NCBI GenBank assembly: GCA_015680685.1
Contig: MNCI01003899.1
Location: 62,001 to 126,000, forward strand
Length of the DNA stretch: 64,000 nucleotides
Direction: 5' to 3'
Source: Gnetum montanum
Taxonomy: Eukaryota > Streptophyta > Gnetopsida > Gnetales > Gnetaceae
Made by a program: the position numbers and the translations under genes. Below are positions 1 through 12,713 of this stretch, piece after piece. The notes below the pieces were generated by a model. That model had not been told where the DNA came from. It did no database searches and saw nothing but the letters and a program-made list of their open reading frames with translations. Positions within the stretch are counted from its first letter, which is position 1. Every line of letters begins with the position of its first letter.

Positions 1-365
1 TCTTGGTGGATTAGTTTGAAGTCATGTTTTGCCTCCATGCCATGGTGATCCATGGGTAACCCTACTTAGATCTTTGCACATATAAAGTTGTATTATTCAT
101 TGTTAAGTGCAACATACTCTAGGTCTTGGCCACATAGCCTAAGGAATTACCTCGGTCTTGCCATCATGAGATTCCCAGGGTTGCCAATCTTAGCTTCTTT
201 TTGGATGGTAAATGTGTTAAGTGTATTTAACTAACATTGAAGGCTAATCTGCATTCATGGTTGTAGATCAAGTTGTGAAAGGGAGAGCTATGGGTTGCTA
301 GTTGTAGAGTACTATGGATGACATTGAAACTGACTCTCTTTTAGCTAACACCACTAACTACTCTA

Positions 366-462
366 ACTATGCTCTCCAAAGACTATGCTCTCTATGCTAA
401 GAGCTAACTATGCTCTCCATGGACTACACTCTCTATGCTAAGAGCTAACTATGCTATCTACG
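366..462. repeat. Short tandem duplication with GCTCTC motif
   Basis: Two near-identical units containing ctatgctaagagctaact occur back to back. They share the actatgctctcc core with the larger array at 1720-2790 but are separated from it by more than 1 kb. Confidence 0.6.
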
Positions 463-1670
463 TTGAGACAATGAAGACTTATGAAAATAGTGGAGAGAAG
501 TTCAATTTGAATTACTACGTAGGGTTCTAGGGGGACCAACTATGGGGTCTAATCCACACCAACTAGTTAGTAGACAATGCCTGCACTGGCCTAAGATCTA
601 GATACTACCACGTGTACAGCAGGTCTATAAGGGTGTTGGGTCTACATTAGCCCAAAGGCAATAATGATGATGTAGAGAGCATGTGAGACAACCACGAATG
701 GAGTCTAAAAGAAAAACTATTAATGATCCTCCTTATAGCGCTAGAAACTATAACGATTGAAAATGTAGGTGGCTGGAACACTGAGAGGTTCATAAGCACA
801 CAGCCTAATCTTGAGTTCAAATGATGGCCTGCTAAAGGTAGAGACAAGATGCATTGAATGATCTTGTTGATCAAATAAGGACTTACTGAATGTCACTGGG
901 GTGTAGCATGGTTAGCCGCAATGTTGTTTGAAATGGTGCTAAGTGTTTAAGCGATGCTCGTGGTGTTAATGGGGTTAAGCGTAGTTAAGTTTTTTGATAA
1001 AAATGAAAGTGAAAACATGTGGGAATTGCCACCCTAGGGTAGTTTTAGGTACAACTATGTAATGAAATAGTGAAAATGCAAATGAAATGCTTAAAATGCA
1101 AAGAGAAATAGAGAGAAGAAACAGAACATCACCCCAAATGAGGTTAAGTGTAGTTAACAACAAAAGAGGTTAGAATGTACATAGTGTACAATAGGCATAG
1201 TGGATAGCATAGTCATAGTCTTAGAGGTGTTTGGCCATGAAGACTGACATTCTGTTAGGGTGTCTACATATGTCGGGTTGGCTGTCATGGTGTACCATGG
1301 GCTACGATGTTCTAGTGGACTATGGTGGGTTGTGGTGGTTTGTAACTTTGCTAACATTCCTCTAGCTCTCTCCCGAGGCCTTCTTAGGTTTACCAAGTCA
1401 TTGGTTTGCTAATTCATGAACTCTAAAATTTTCCAGCACTTCAAATTTGCCAACCTTGATTTTTTTTCCAACCATGAAAATGTCGAGGGTAGGGGTATTT
1501 ATAGGGTTAGGTTTAGTGTCAAATGTACGGTGAATGCCACATGGAAAAGGGGACAATTTGGACTACACTGTCACCCAACTATGCTTTCCACTAAGGCTAG
1601 TGGTGTTGTGCTTTGTCGTTCTTTGCCAGACTCTATGAGACTACGAGACTATGACTATGCTACCAACTAC

Positions 1671-1687
1671 ATGTGTGTGTGTGTGTT
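1671..1687. repeat. GT microsatellite
   Basis: A short (gt)n run lies inside the surrounding LTR-like block. A second run is at 16230-16248. Confidence 0.8.
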
Positions 1688-1719
1688 GAGGGGACTACAA
1701 GGTACCTAAAAAATGAAAT

Positions 1720-2790
1720 TTTGGAGACTACACTCTAGGACTATGCTCTCCACTATCTTGCATGGGGTATATCATAGTTACAATTTTGAGGACAAAAGGA
1801 GGTACAAAAAATATGTGTTTTTCTAACTACACTTGTTGGAGATGAGTCGAAGTTGAGCTGAGTGGCGTTGTCATGTTGTCGAGGCTACTAGAGGCTATTC
1901 TTGCTAACTTCACTTGACTACATTCTGGACTGGGGGAGAGCGTATTCCCACACTTAGAAAAAAGTTTGTAAGAAAAGTTACTATGTGCTAACTATGCTCT
2001 CCATTGAAGGTTGACTACACTCCTGATTGAGGATGAACATAGTTCTAGCACTTGTGAAAACTACCTTCTAGTTGGTCACACTTGACTACACTCTAGGCTA
2101 GGGAAGAGCATAGTCTCAACACTTAGAAAAATCTACAAAAATAAGGCCTTCATGTTGACTATGCTCTCCATGAGAGGCTAACTATGCTCTAGGGTAGTGA
2201 AGAGTGTAGTCCTAGAACTTAGAAAAATTTGCAGCTTTTGGCTTCATGATAACACTTAGAAAAAAATGCAAAATTGGCCTTCGTGTTGATTACACTCTAG
2301 GCTCTGGGAGAGCATAGTTTCAAAACTTGAAAAAATCTGTGAAAACTAGGCCTCGATGCTGACTACACTTTCCACAAGAGGCTAACTACTTTCTAGGGTA
2401 GTGGAGAGTGTAGTCCCAACACTTGGAAAAATTTGCAGCTTCTAGCTTCATGATGACACTTAGAAAAAATTGCAAAATTGGCCTTTGTGTTGACTATTCT
2501 TGACTACACTCTAGGCTAAGGGAGAGCGTAGTCTCAACACTTAGAAAAATCTACAAAAACTAGGCCTTCATGTTGACTATGCTCTCCATGAGAGGCTGAC
2601 TATGCTCTAGGGTAGTGGAGAGTGTAGTCCCAATACTTAGAAAAATTTATAGCTTCTATCTTCACAATGACACTTAGAAAAAATTGCAAAATTGGCTTTT
2701 GTATTGACTACACTCTCTATTGGAGGCTGACTATGCTCTCAATTGGGGTCGAGCATAGTCTCAACACTTAGCCAAATTTGTAGTTAAGAT
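1720..2790. repeat. Array of GACTATGCTCTCC / GGAGAGTGTAGTC motifs
   Basis: About 1 kb is built from repeated blocks in which gactatgctctcc (or gactacactct) alternates with its inverted form gagagtgtagtc, and with acttagaaaaattt spacers. The higher-order unit is roughly 100-190 bp and degenerate. The array lies in the presumed U3 of the minus-strand LTR-like block, so it may be promoter-associated. Confidence 0.7.
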
Positions 2791-2792
2791 GT

Positions 2793-3797
2793 TGTAACAT
2801 CCATTATTTTGCCAAATTTATGCATGAATTCCATATTTTGTTGTGCTAAAGTATCTAAGATCTCTTTCCTCTTCTTTCCTCTCATTCTCACAATAAATAG
2901 CGCTTATTGAAGCTCTCATCAACTCTCAATTCTCTCAACAATCTTATGTGCTCTTATTCTCTTATCAAAAGGCTCTTATTCTTGCATAAGCTCACATTCT
3001 CTTAGTTTCTCTATTTATTTTCATACTTTAAGCTTTTAAATTGAATTAGTTTCTAAGTTTTATTAATTCTAAGTCTTTGAAAGTCTGATTAAATTTGCTA
3101 TTGCTTAATATTTCCTAGGTGTTTTTTCTTAATCAAAGGCTAAATATTGACCTATTAAAGGCATATAATCCATAATTGAAGTTGTTAGAAGTTTTTTCTC
3201 CCAAATTATCCATAGATTTAAGCCAAAGTTCATCAAATCATACCATTTCTTAGACACTTGTAGAACCATGATCCAACCATAACCTTATCACTTCTTGTAG
3301 TGAGCTTAGTTTTGAAATTGTCTTAGATCATGACTCATGGTCAACTCATGATTGGTTTTGTTTTATAGATAATAAATTATGGTCAGCTCATGATCGCTTG
3401 CATAGAGATCATATCCTATGTTTACCTCATAGTTTTTTTCTTTTCTTTTTTTTGCATACTATGACTTGTGATCAACTCGTGGTTTGTACTATTAAAAACT
3501 ATGATCTCTTGCTAGTCTCGAGAGTAATTTGATATTAACCATGATTTGTGGTGACCTCATTATTTTCAACCATGATACATGGAGAAAATATCATGACTTA
3601 TGGTATTCTTAGAGTTTTATTTTTCTTTGTTTTAGCTTCATCATGACTTGTGAGGAAATGTCATGACTTATGCTATAATACCATGATCTATTTGAAACTC
3701 ATGGTTTAGCTTATGAAAATGTTTTTCAAGAATATTTGAGGTGAAACTCTTAACATCTATGCATCTTGGGGATCTTATTTCATGGCACAAATCTCCA
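2793..3797 (+). repeat. 5' LTR of the copia element
   Basis: It matches about 9230-10232 from acatccattatttt through to cacaaatctcca. From about 3320 to 3720 it holds many degenerate copies of catgacttgtggt, in both orientations, as does the 3' copy. The sequence after the LTR does not show a clean initiator-Met primer-binding site. Confidence 0.75.
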
Positions 3798-3866
3798 ATA
3801 GTAATATTGTAGCATCAATCTTTAGAATGAAAAGTAAGAAAATTCCTAGATGTTCTTTGATTTTTA

Positions 3867-4715
3867 ATGGTTCTTAGGAATTTACATTTTAGAGTCACCT
3901 CATGTAGTCATTATTACAAATCAATGAGGTATGAAAATGTGTGGACAATAATGTTTCCCACTAACATTGAAGCTTTGTTAGAAATAGAAAAGAAAAATTG
4001 GAAGACCACCCAAAGGACATACTCCCTTACTAAAATGATTATTTGCACATTTATGTCCAAGTCTTTTGGTGCTAGGATCATCATTAAGGAGACATTCAAG
4101 TAATTTTTGAAGGCATTACAAGAAGAATTAAAAGGAAATTTGATAAATTGACAACTTAAGAAGCTCAAACTTAGATTAAAATTTGACAATTTGAAGATGC
4201 AAAAGGGTGAGTCCATGAGTCATTTCCTTGGTATTTTTTGTTATTATGTTGAGAGTTTAGACAAGTATCAATGTCATTATTTCATGAGGGAAAAATTCCA
4301 CAAGGTCATGCAAGTCTCGTATGATGACTATAGGTACTAAAAATTTGTGATTATCATAGTTCAAACTAAAGATCTATTCTCCTAAACTATTGATGAATTG
4401 ATGTCTAGTCCTAAAACCTTAGATGAATTAAAGTCTAATAATTCTTAAAATGATAATATATATGTTTCTTAGAATTTCCAAAAAGGTAGAGATCAAAATA
4501 GAAGAGGTAGAGGTACAAGAACAAATGCCCTCTAAAATGATGTACAATAGGATCATAACATCTAGAATTTCTAGAACTTTGAGAATTTAAGAGAAAGAGG
4601 TAGATCTAGAAGAGAAAAAGAAATATCAATCTTTTAAGGAAGAAACCAACTAGTGTGTAAATATTACAACAAGAAAGAACATATTGAAGATGGGTGTTGG
4701 AGCAAGCAAGGTACA
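3867..4715 (+). pseudogene. copia gag (UBN2-type), broken
   Basis: This is the nucleocapsid/capsid region of the copia element. Recognisable parts are NIEALLEIEKKNWK near the start, VESLDKY and VQTKDLFS in the middle (the last matching the usual VETKDLSS stretch), a basic RGRG segment and a zinc knuckle read as VCKYYNKKEHIEDGCW at about 4649-4696. The knuckle should be CX2CX4HX4C, but its second cysteine is a tyrosine. Several stops and frameshifts interrupt it, so no full-length product is possible. Confidence 0.75.
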
Positions 4716-4854
4716 TAAAATTACTTAATCTAAGATAACTCCCAAGCATAAGGTAAGTCTTCTATACTACTTCAAGACAAAGTAAAAGCACTTGTTGAAG
4801 GCACCAAAACTAATTTTATTACTTTTTCTAACCTTTAAGCAAATCATTTCTCAC

Positions 4855-5212
4855 ACATGACTCGTAGATAGTGATTTTTCTAACCACATGATCTTAAATA
4901 ATGAATGTTTTCTTAATTATGTTGAGTATTATAATCTTGGGTTCATTAAAGTAGAAGATGATACATTTTGTAAAATTGAGGGTGTAGGTAGATGTCTAAT
5001 TAAACTTAAAAATGCCATTACCATTTTTTATGATGTATTGTATATGCCACAATTGTCTAATTCCCTTTTGTTGGTTAAATGTCTTAAAAGAGAAATAAGG
5101 TTTTTTTTTTTTGAAAATAATGAATGTATAATTCCAAAGGAGTTTGACATTTTTGCCAAGATAGTCATGATGGAGAATCAAATCTACTCCCTTAGAGGTT
5201 TCCATTTATGAG
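4855..5212 (+). pseudogene. copia protease and GAG-pre-integrase segment, broken
   Basis: An open stretch of 107 codons (4888-5211) follows the zinc knuckle. DVLYMPQLSNSLLLVKCL matches the conserved segment downstream of the copia retropepsin active site. The active-site region just upstream reads VDSDFSNHM, where VDSGAS.H would be expected, so the catalytic glycine is lost. The GAG-pre-integrase part continues in broken frames to about 5400. Confidence 0.7.
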
Positions 5213-5399
5213 AATAAAAATCAAGTTTAACAAGATGTAATATTACTAGAATTTGACATTAGAGGCTTGGATATGCCTCCTAATTCAACCTCTAGAAAAT
5301 TATGAAAAATTACGTTGTTGTTAGGATGACATTTATAGAAATTGCACAAGAGATTTGTGACACATGAATGTTTAGTAAGAAAAATGTTCTACCACATTT

Positions 5400-6110
5400 C
5401 AGCAACAATGAAAGAATGATAAAATCATTGACATTGTTGCATATGGATGTTATAGGCACAATGTTTACAATTACATATGGTGGATGTAAGTATATTCTTG
5501 TCATATTTAATGGTTTTTCTAGATATACATAGATATATATACTACATGTTAGTAATGAAGTATTTTAGGATTTTTAAAATTTTAAAAAGTTAGTAGAAAA
5601 TTGACCTTGTGCAAAATTAGAAGCATAAGAAGTGATAAAGGGGATGGATTTATGAACAATTATTTTCATGTATTTTTTAAAATCATAAAATTACTAAAAT
5701 AATACATGGCTATCAACCTAAAAGTAATGGTGCTACTCAGACAAGAAATGGTATGTTACAAGAGATGAGTAGGCATCTTTTAAAACATGCAAATATTCCT
5801 AACGCATTTTGGAATGAGAATGTAACCATGTCCACCTACATCCTAAATAGGCTGATCACTTCTCTAAATGGTGAGAAACCACCCTATAAATTACTATGTG
5901 GAAAAATTTCTAGTATCTCTCATCTAAGAGTCTTTGATTGTATTTGCTATGTAAAGATTCCTAATGCACTTGTGAAAAAAAATTGATGATAGAGTTAGGA
6001 AGTGTATCTTCTTTGGGAATGATGCAGATTCTAATGGGTACAAATGTTTTGACCAAATTTAAAAAGGGAGATATTCCTCTAGAAGTATAATTTTTGATAA
6101 GAAAACCTTA
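5400..6110 (+). pseudogene. copia integrase, broken
   Basis: The catalytic core start is seen as HMDVIGTM and YGGCKYILVIFNGFSR at about 5440-5524. A 77-codon open segment (5753-5986) gives EMSRHLLKHANIPNAFW and HLRVFDCICYVKIPN, which are typical of the C-terminal part of copia integrases. Several frame changes separate these pieces. The order integrase before RT is diagnostic for Ty1/copia. Confidence 0.8.
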
Positions 6111-6319
6111 GGGTTTTACTCCTTCTACAACTAAGAAGATAAGATTCAAGAGGAGTAGTAGCCTATACCAACTCTAAAAATTGAGAAGTATCATCCTCCA
6201 TTACAAATGTTGGATACAACTTCAAAAGGAGATTTACAAAAACTCATCCTATGGAAATTGTAGCTTATGAATTACTTCATCATAGGCCTACAAATTCTCA
6301 AGAAGCCTTACAAGTTTAG

Positions 6320-7570
6320 ATATGAAAAATTACGATGAAGGAGTATAATGTCATAATCAAAAATAAGACATGATATCTAATGGATAAGCCTAAAGGGAAG
6401 AAAGTAATTAATACTAAAAGGGTATTTAAAACTAAGTTTGATGAGAAAATAAATATAATTAACCATAAAAAAGCTTTTTACAAGGGGATTTAAACAAAGA
6501 AAGCACATAGATTATGAGGAGATTTTTTCCTTAGTTGCTAGGTTTGAAGCTATCAAGTTGACGACTTGCATTACTATCCATCTAAGAGTTAGAATATATC
6601 AAATTAATATTAATTTAGACTTCCTAAATGACATACTCTAAGAGGAGGTATACATTTTTCAACGTGAAGGATCAGAAGTTAAAGAATATTTGTCAATTGT
6701 ATAAATTTCTTTATGATCTCAAGTAAGCACCAAGAGTTTTGTTTCATATCCTAAAGGAAAGAAAGTAACTGATAATAAATGGGTATTTAAAACAAAGTTT
6801 TATGAGAAAGAAAATATAATTACCCATAAAATAAGGCTTAGTACAAGGGGATTTAAACAAACAAATAACATAGATTATGAAGAGATTCTTGCCTTTGGTT
6901 GCTAGGTTTGAAGTTATCAAGTTGACATGGTATCTAATGGATAAGCATAAAAGAAAAAAATAAATTGATACTAAATGGATATTTAAAACTAATTTTGATA
7001 TGAAATAAAATATAACTACCCATAAAATAAGGATTTTTGCAAGGGAGTTTAAACAAAGATAGCACATAGATTATGAGGAGATTTTTTCCTTGGTTGCTAG
7101 GTTTGAAGCTATCAAGTTAATGACTTGAGTTACCATCCATCTAAGTGTTAAAATTTATTCAATGAATATTAATTTAGACTTCCTAAATGACATTCTTGAA
7201 GACAATTTCTACATTTTTCAATGTAAAGGATTTGAAGTTAAAGGACATGAAGATAAGGTTTGTAAATTGTATAAATTCCTCTATGATCTCAAGTAAGGGC
7301 GAAGAGCTTGATTTCATAGAATTAATTACTTGTTTCTCAAAAATAACTACAAGGCTTAGGTGTTTAAGTCTAATATTTATTTTAAACATATTGATGCTAA
7401 TGTAATCATGATTTATATTTATGTTGATATGATAATCATCCTACCAAGGTCTAAAAAATTGATTTCAAATTTTAGGAGATATGAAAAAATGAGTTTAAGA
7501 TGAAGGACCTTGAAATCCTAAAATATTTCTTAAGAATATAAGTATATCAAGAAGAAGGATGCATCAAGAT
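6320..7570 (+). pseudogene. copia reverse transcriptase with internal triplication, broken
   Basis: The RT fingers/palm segment occurs three times in a row: about 6376-6744, 6745-6930 and 6931-7295. Each copy begins with a version of KGKKV followed by KFDEK-like and HIDYEEI-like motifs and ends near EAIKL; the first and third run on into YKFLYDLK-type sequence. The catalytic motif at about 7402-7420 reads YVDMI, so the second aspartate of YVDD is missing. A normal copia RT has this segment once, so the arrangement arose by template switching, unequal exchange or misassembly. Confidence 0.8.
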
Positions 7571-7613
7571 GCATTAATTTAAATTTATTGAAGTCATTGT
7601 TGAAAAATATGGC

Positions 7614-8406
7614 TTGAAGGATGAAAGAGCAACATCCACTCCTCTCCCTCTTCATTATAAACTCAAAAGAAAAGAAGATAGTCCATTTGTTGAGGCTTCT
7701 ATTTATATAGGCATGATTGGATTCTTGATATTCCTTTGTCACTCAAGGCCTCATCTAGAGTTTATAACCTCCTACTTGTCAAGATTCAAGCAAGAGCCAA
7801 GGCAAGTTAACATAAATGCCTTGAAACATGTGTTGAGGTATGTCAAAGTCATCATTGACTACTCCATCAAATTTATGAAGGGTAATGGAAACTTTCATCC
7901 TTATAATAATGCTAATTGAGGAGGTGATGAAGAACAAAGAAAATATATAAGTGACAAAATAATCTTCCATGGAACCACTCTCCTTTATTAAAAAATTAAA
8001 AAATAAGCATCAGTTGCACTCTCCTCATGTGAAGTAGAAATCATGGCTACAATTGATTGTGTTCAATGCATTTTTGAATAAAGAAGTTGATGATTCAATT
8101 ATGTTTTCATTTAACTTTGTTCATTAAGAATTTCATTAATAACATAGCAATAATTCAACTCTCTAAGAAGCATGTCATGTACAAAATATCAAAGTACATA
8201 AATATCAAGTACTACTTTATTAAGGATGAAGTAAAGGTGGATAACATCTTTCTCAAATACATCTTCATAGAACATCAAGTTGCTAATTTATTTATGAAGT
8301 CTCTTCATGCTTCTAGAATTAGCTATTTGTTGAAGACCATTAGTATGATTGAAGGTACTACACACATTGTGGGCCACATTATTTTTCATGTTTCATGTAT
8401 TAATTA
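7614..8406 (+). pseudogene. copia RNase H and pol C-terminus, broken
   Basis: The 101-codon open stretch at 7614-7919 contains SRPHLEF, YLSRFKQEP and LKHVLRYVK, matching the connection between RT and RNase H in copia elements. ASVALSSCEVEIMA at about 8009-8050 is the conserved RNase H motif. The rest to 8406 is a shifted C-terminal tail. The region is followed by noncoding element sequence leading to the polypurine tract near 9225. Confidence 0.8.
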
Positions 8407-8568
8407 ACTAATGGTTACATTGAAAAGTTATGTATAATGTTATTTTATGTGTTCATGGTGGATAGGGGTTTTTATGTTAAAAATAAACCTTGGAAAATAA
8501 TGTGCACAAATTAGTGGGTTAGTTTTGCCTTTATTCTATAGATGTATTTTCATTCATGTAGGAAAGAT

Positions 8569-9099
8569 GCTATAACATCCCCATTCCTAAATGGTGCTAC
8601 TGCATAACGAATATGGTGCCTCTTCATAACAAGTGTTATCATTATTGTAACAAGACCCAAAAGGGTAGTTGTAATTGAGACTCAAAAGGATGCATTGTAA
8701 TAACAAACATATCTCTCAAGGTGACCTATGGGGTTTTGACCTAAGGCATTTATATGTGGGCTTAGAGGTCATTCCAACATGGAGTAGTGAAGCTAGTATA
8801 GGCAAGTCATAGAAGCTGGGTGAAGTGGGATAGGAAGAGGACTAACCATCCCTTCTAGCCAGGTTGTAGGCCTAACCATGGTGGCAGTGTTGGATTGTCT
8901 CTAAGGGATAGATGTCATAGGAAGAAAACCCTAAGAAACACTCTTAGAGCATGATCCAGATACACCATTCAATATTAATAAAGCATTATTTTCTTTCTCT
9001 TTCTACATTTTCCCTATTATTTTCATTATGCATAATGTCAAATGTTACATATATTTGACATTTGGTATATTGTCTTCTTACACATAATTTCTAATATAA
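8569..9099 (+). mobile_element. Possible solo LTR nested in the copia element
   Basis: The segment starts tgctataacatcccc, has a TATA-like catttatatgtgg at about 8748, a polyadenylation-like aataaagcat near 8976 and ends ...ctaatataaca. This is LTR-like in layout and unlike the neighbouring copia sequence. I see no target-site duplication and no second copy, so it could instead be ordinary 3' untranslated sequence of the element. Confidence 0.25.
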
Positions 9100-9229
9100 C
9101 ATATATTGGATGGCCTTAAAGATAGGAGATGGTGAAAAGCTCATTCATGAGTGGAGTAGTGACCACTTCATTGGCTACTCCATATTGTATAAATATGTGC
9201 TCTTGTGCTACTTATTTTTCTAAAGAGAG

Positions 9230-10232
9230 ACATCCATTATTTTGCTAATTTTATGTGTGAATTCCATATTTTGTTATGATGAAGTATCTAAGAGCTCTTT
9301 GCTCTCATTCTTACAATGAATAATTCTCATTAAAGGTCTAATTAGCTCTTAATGCTCTTAACAAGCTCAAATGCTCATATAATACTTTCATTCTCCTATT
9401 AAAAGACACTCATTCTTGCATAAGCTCACATTCTGGTAGCTTCTTTCAATTTTTATAATTATTTTCTTAGTTTCTCTTTTACTTTCTCATAATTTAAGCA
9501 TTCAAATTGGATCAATTTCTAATTTTTTTTTAGTTCTAAGGATTTTTAAAAAATTTGATTAAATATGCTTTTTCTTAGTAATTTCTAAGTGTTTTTTGCT
9601 TGATCAAAGGCTAAATATTAGCCAACAGGAGACATGTAGTTCTTAATCGAAGTTGTTAAAAGTATGTTTCTCCCTAACTATGCATAAATTCAAGTTAGAG
9701 TTCATTAAATCATGCCATTTTTAGACACTTTCAAAATCATAATCTAGCCATGACCTCACCATAACTTGTAGTAAGCTCAATCTTAAAATTGTGCCAAATC
9801 TTAGTCACAACTTGTGAGTGGATTTTTTCACATACCATAATTTGTGATCAACTTATGGTCCCTTGCACATATATCATGATTTGTCGTTAGCTCTTGGTCA
9901 ATTATTTTTTGCATACCATGACTTGTGGTTGATTAATGGTTTGCACTTTTAGTAACAACAATCTTATTTTTAGACTTGGAAGAATTTGATATCAATGACA
10001 ACTCATCATGAACTCATGGTTTTTGACCATGACATGTGGTGTCCTTGGAGTTTTTATTATTTGTTTCGACTTCACCAAAATCTATGGTGAAATACTAAAA
10101 CTTGTGTTATGCTATCATGACTAGTTTAAAACTCATGGTTTAGTTTGTGATGACCTTTTTCAAGAAGATTCAAGCCAAACATTTTTCCATTGGTGCATCT
10201 TGGGAATCTTATTTCATAGCACAAATCTCCAA
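9230..10232 (+). repeat. 3' LTR of the copia element
   Basis: It is a diverged copy of 2799-3797 in the same orientation, including the catgacttgtgg-type motif array at about 9780-10150. The level of divergence by eye is high, implying an old insertion. Confidence 0.75.
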
Positions 10233-11892
10233 CACATTAAGTCACTAACATTTCAAAAACAAACTAAGTTATCCGAATCTCCATTATTATCAAATTTCCA
10301 AACTTAAATAATAGAAAGTAAAGTTAGGCCTATAACAAAGACAAGAAAGTACAAAATTTACACAACCAACCAAAGGAAATTATAAAGTACAAATCACTAG
10401 CTAAACATTATAATTTAGAGAAATGCATCAAAATTACTAACTTTAATAAAAGCTAGAAAATATCTAAAATTTTTATTAAGAATTAGCTTCTCCATCTGTA
10501 TTCCCATCACAATTATCTATTTCACTTGAGATGCAAAAACCAAGGGAAATCTCAGTCCACAAACTAAGTAAGAAAAATAAATCACAAGTAGGTCCTTAAG
10601 GGTTTTGGAATCAGAAATTAGTTAGTTCAACCACCATGTATAGGGGTTGTTGTATCTAAAGAGTTAGTAGTAAAGATCTAAACAAATGACAAATCATCAA
10701 ATAAATAATAATACAAGTCAAAGATAACTAACATGAATTCCACCACCATCCAACCCCAAATGTAACATCACAATGACTAGCCTTAGCCTCAAAAGCCATT
10801 ACTTAGACAAAAATATAAAAGTGTGAAAAAAATAAAATTCTTCTTACCTAAAATCAAATGGATGCATATGAGCAAGAAAATGCTGCAAAAGATAAACTAT
10901 TATAAAAGAATATAGTTATAATAGGCCCTTGTGTTTCAAACCTAATCCATTCACTAATAAAATCAGGATGTATCCTTATTACATAAGCTAAAATTACAAT
11001 CCATTGCCAAAAATATACAACTAAAATTAAACATATAAATAATATAATATAATGCTAAAAAACAAATACATCCAAAAGGTTATTAGGCTTGAACATTGTA
11101 TAAATTTAGCCAAATTCCAATAATTACATATTAATAAACACAAAATTATTAAATATTAGATAAAATTTAACCTGCCACCAAAAATAGGCAAAGTATAGTA
11201 CACATTGTTACATAAAATACTAAATTCACCAATTCCAACTAAACATTACAATATATAATCACAAATAATAATAGTAAAACTAATCTAGAACAAAAATAGA
11301 AATTTTAATCATCAGTTGCTTCCTCTAAATCCTTTTCATCACAACTAATATAATCACCTAAAAACCATAGAAAAACCAAGGGAAAAAATCATAAGACTAA
11401 GTTGGATAAACAACTATAAAGAATAATCTTGTATGGGTTTGGTTGGAGGCATCATGTAACTAGAGAGTCATGCACATGGGGTAGCTACAGCTAGATGTTA
11501 GTCAAATAAATGCAAATAAGAAACAAATATAAAATAATTATTATTAATAATAAACATCTAACAAATAGTTAACAAAACCAAAAACTCCACCACTATCTAT
11601 TAATCCATCCAATAAATAAAAACATAAATTTGTACTTATTGACATATGCTTTCCATCTAAGCACTCAACTCACCATTGCAATATGCTTCACACTATGGTC
11701 ATTGTAGATAGATGGTCAACTTACCACTGTGATGTGTTTTATGTTATGGTCAGTATAAATAGATGACACTTATTGTGATATCTTTCATGTTGTAAGAGTC
11801 CAAATCAACACTATGATATTCTTCATGTTATGATTACTAAAAATAGTTTAAATGGTTAGACAAACTATAATTTATGTCAAATTATCAAATAC
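10233..11892. other. AT-rich unassigned DNA with an internal degenerate duplication
   Basis: No coding similarity is visible. Blocks near 10470-10690 and 11300-11500 share an order of short matches (attagcttc/cagttgcttc, ccatcacaa/tcatcacaa, aaccaagggaaa, gactaagttgg-like), suggesting two copies of an 800-850-bp unit. The function is unknown. Confidence 0.35.
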
Positions 11893-11903
11893 TGATGCGA
11901 CGC

Positions 11904-12017
11904 GATATCGTGTACGCGATATTGCATCCGACGCGATATCGGTTCCCCCGCGATATCGCGTCTTCCCCTGCAATATCGTGTACGCAATATTGCAGTGTGC
12001 CATCATATCTATAAATA
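11904..12017 (+). promoter_or_regulatory. U3 promoter of element A, 5' LTR: six GATATC-like boxes plus TATA
   Basis: Boxes start at 11904, 11918, 11935, 11952, 11972 and 11986. The TATA motif ctataaata starts at 12009, exactly 23 bp after the last box starts. The pairs 11904/11918 and 11972/11986 are 14 bp apart with GTAC between them. Confidence 0.75.
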
Positions 12018-12306
12018 AGAGGCAGCTCTCCCTTGTTTCCCAATCCTGGGCTAGAAGTAACGAAACTCTAGCAAATTGATCACTCCAGAGATAGAATATT
12101 TTCCATGTGCCCGCAGTAGGAGTCCTAAAGTGAACGGATCTTTATTCGAGCAACATTATACCTAAACACAAGTTGTGTGTGGCAATAAAGATGAACTTCC
12201 TGGATAAACCTTGCAGTGCATGGAATAGGATTTTATTTAATGTTATTTATTTCTTTCTCTCTCACCCTTAAACTCCTAGAACGCGGAATGAGTACGACTT
12301 GATTAC

Positions 12307-12713
12307 NNNNNNNNNNNNNNNNNNNNNNNNNNNNNNNNNNNNNNNNNNNNNNNNNNNNNNNNNNNNNNNNNNNNNNNNNNNNNNNNNNNNNNNNNNNNNN
12401 NNNNNNNNNNNNNNNNNNNNNNNNNNNNNNNNNNNNNNNNNNNNNNNNNNNNNNNNNNNNNNNNNNNNNNNNNNNNNNNNNNNNNNNNNNNNNNNNNNNN
12501 NNNNNNNNNNNNNNNNNNNNNNNNNNNNNNNNNNNNNNNNNNNNNNNNNNNNNNNNNNNNNNNNNNNNNNNNNNNNNNNNNNNNNNNNNNNNNNNNNNNN
12601 NNNNNNNNNNNNNNNNNNNNNNNNNNNNNNNNNNNNNNNNNNNNNNNNNNNNNNNNNNNNNNNNNNNNNNNNNNNNNNNNNNNNNNNNNNNNNNNNNNNN
12701 NNNNNNNNNNNNN
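12307..12713. other. Assembly gap (407 N)
   Basis: The run of Ns removes the right half of the 5' LTR of element A and most of its primer-binding site. Single Ns also occur at 16668, 17247, 24755 and 35001. Confidence 0.99.

Larger units (their letters stand above)
1..2792 (-). mobile_element. LTR-like sequence, minus strand, undetermined family
   Basis: No protein domain is visible in any frame. A TATAAATA motif reads on the minus strand at 1496-1503. Upstream of it on that strand (1560-2790) lies a dense array of a short motif, which is the arrangement expected of an LTR U3 region. The part below 1490 would then be R/U5 and leader. The copia element begins at 2793, so the left block was probably its insertion target. 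No partner LTR is present in the window, so the family and the outer boundaries are unknown. Confidence 0.4.
2793..10232 (+). mobile_element. Ty1/copia LTR retrotransposon, decayed
   Basis: Two related direct repeats of about 1 kb (2793-3797 and about 9230-10232) flank a plus-strand gag-PR-INT-RT-RNaseH region in the copia order, with integrase before RT. All reading frames are broken. The 5' LTR starts tgtaacatcc. The 3' LTR lacks the first few bases and follows a purine run (aaagagaga, 9222-9230) that would be the polypurine tract. I could not find a convincing target-site duplication. The internal region also carries a triplicated RT segment and a possible solo LTR near 8570-9100. Confidence 0.85.
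11893..12713 (+). repeat. 5' LTR of element A (right part in N gap)
   Basis: Bases 11893-12306 align with 17511-17846 of the 3' LTR, including the TATA box, the polyadenylation signal aataaag (12184-12190) and the gattac end before the gap. The 3' LTR has a further 570 bp or so after this point, more than the 407 Ns, so the gap length is probably an estimate. The primer-binding site should lie at the gap's right edge, where ggga at 12714 fits its last bases. Confidence 0.85.

Noticed and set aside
8569-9099. Firm call of a solo LTR inside the copia element
   Set aside because: Kept only at low confidence because no target duplication or second copy is present.
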